This document shows positions 63,242 through 64,000 of a DNA stretch of 64,000 bases, piece after piece. The notes below the pieces were generated by a model. The model was not told where the DNA came from, did no database searches, and saw nothing but the letters and a program-made list of their open reading frames with translations. Source of the DNA: Burkholderia thailandensis E264 (GTDB lineage Bacteria; Pseudomonadota; Gammaproteobacteria; Burkholderiales; Burkholderiaceae); assembly GCF_000012365.1 (NCBI RefSeq), contig NC_007651.1:3162001-3226000 (forward strand), given 5' to 3'. Each line of letters begins with the position of its first letter. Positions within the stretch are counted from its first letter, which is position 1. The position numbers and the translations under genes are program-made.

Positions 63242-64000
63242 GAGAGTGTCTCCGTGTTGTAGAAGCAGAAATCCGTGCGTGCGCCGCGCGACGACGCGCG
63301 CGGCGACGGGCATGGCGGCGCTACGCGATGGCTGGGGGCGGCGCACGCGCGTCTCGCGCATCGTGATCGTCGCGTTCCACGTTCCGACTCCGAAAACGGC
63401 GGAGCGTTCGTTATTTTAGGGTTGGGAACGACTGAATCGCCGAGCTTGCTCATGCACCTGCCATACGATCAAGGTGAAAGCCAGCATACCATCGCGATGC
63501 GGGCGGCGGCATTGCGCTGCAACAACGCGCGGCCCGCGCGCGCCCGGCGCGAGGCGCGTCGCGACGGACGCGCGCCGGGCCGCGCGCCGAACGCAATTGG
63601 AGCAATCCAGCATGCTGAAGACGGGCGCGGACACGGGTTTTCACCGACGGCCGCGCGCGTTGCTCCGCGCATCGGGAAGCGGCCGCGATGCATGCCGGGC
63701 GCGCGGAATCGCCGCATGTGCGGCGGGCCGCACGTGAAGCGATCGCGCGGACGCGAGACGCGAGCGTGCCCGTCGGCGCGCATCGGACATCGAGCCTCGC
63801 GCAGGCGGCAAGAAGCGATGCCTCAAACTCCTGAAGGCACGCGACTGCGCGGCCGGCCGCACGCACGCGTCGCGCGAGGACAGGCCGGGTTCCTGTCGCT
63901 CGCGCGTCATGTCGCGCGCACATCGTCCGCGCCATGCTGATCCGACAGCGGGACTCGCGCCCCGCGCAATCCGCATGCCCGCTGCATCGCTTCGACGACT
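63242..64000. other. Gene-poor right end of the window
   Basis: Several frames are open because of high GC content, but all have arginine/alanine-heavy composition without start signals. The pckG promoter must lie in the first ~200 bases; I cannot identify its elements. A gene beyond 64000 may begin just outside. Confidence 0.45.

Noticed and set aside
63275..63940. 221-residue frame at the right end of the window
   Set aside because: No ribosome site, extreme Arg/Ala/Gly composition and several competing frames of equal length.

Overview
The window is high-GC, gene-dense, single-chromosome-type proteobacterial DNA. Gene content and order point to a Burkholderia of the pseudomallei group: pstSCAB-phoU-phoB-phoR beside ppx/ppk, then glmM-folP-ftsH-rlmE, yhbY, greA, carB-(LysE exporter)-carA, an olsB ornithine-lipid gene, and an mdc/mad malonate cluster. 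Several tandem-repeat arrays of 6, 7, 9 and 15 bp fit that group's repeat-rich genomes. The species assignment is inference from content, not from a database match.

Layout. 1-7.0 kb: envelope and metabolism (a 28-residue membrane peptide, aldose 1-epimerase, a LysM/LytM lipoprotein, an acyl-CoA synthetase, a DUF2288 protein, a MATE exporter, small lipoproteins and peptides). 7.3-12.8 kb: OlsB, SixA-type phosphatase, tRNA-Pro, a short AT-richer stretch with orphan small reading frames, a second histidine phosphatase, a PAP2 membrane phosphatase, a 15-bp tandem array and a small periplasmic protein. 13-24 kb: polyphosphate and phosphate block, with ppx and ppk divergent, ppk converging on the pst-pho operon, and PHO boxes before pstS and ppk. 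24-31 kb: glmM, folP, ftsH, rlmE, yhbY, a DUF4149 protein and greA. 31-36.6 kb: carB, a LysE-family exporter and carA, transcribed from a recognisable sigma70 promoter. 36.7-48.9 kb: an AraC regulator divergent from an unknown protein, an MFS carrier, mltD, gloB, a methyltransferase-rnhA-dnaQ run, ynfA, proP with a long terminator-bearing leader, a 22-unit heptamer array and a glutathione transferase. 49-60 kb: alpha/beta hydrolase, a phospholipase-D-like protein and the malonate decarboxylase operon mdcACDEGBH with transporter genes madLM and a divergent LysR regulator. 60-64 kb: a 3-hydroxyacyl-CoA dehydrogenase-type enzyme and pckG; the last ~760 bases hold no gene I can support.

How the genes work together. 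PhoR/PhoB senses phosphate through PstSCAB/PhoU; the PHO box before ppk ties polyphosphate synthesis to the same signal and Ppx degrades the polymer. MadLM imports malonate. MdcA, C, D and E convert it to acetate and CO2 on a carrier protein whose prosthetic group is made by MdcB, attached by MdcG and primed by MdcH. The LysR protein probably controls both promoters of this cluster, because a matching operator-like element precedes each. The most unusual points are in-frame repeat tracts that expand MdcB and MdcG, the proP leader, and the shared mdc operator.
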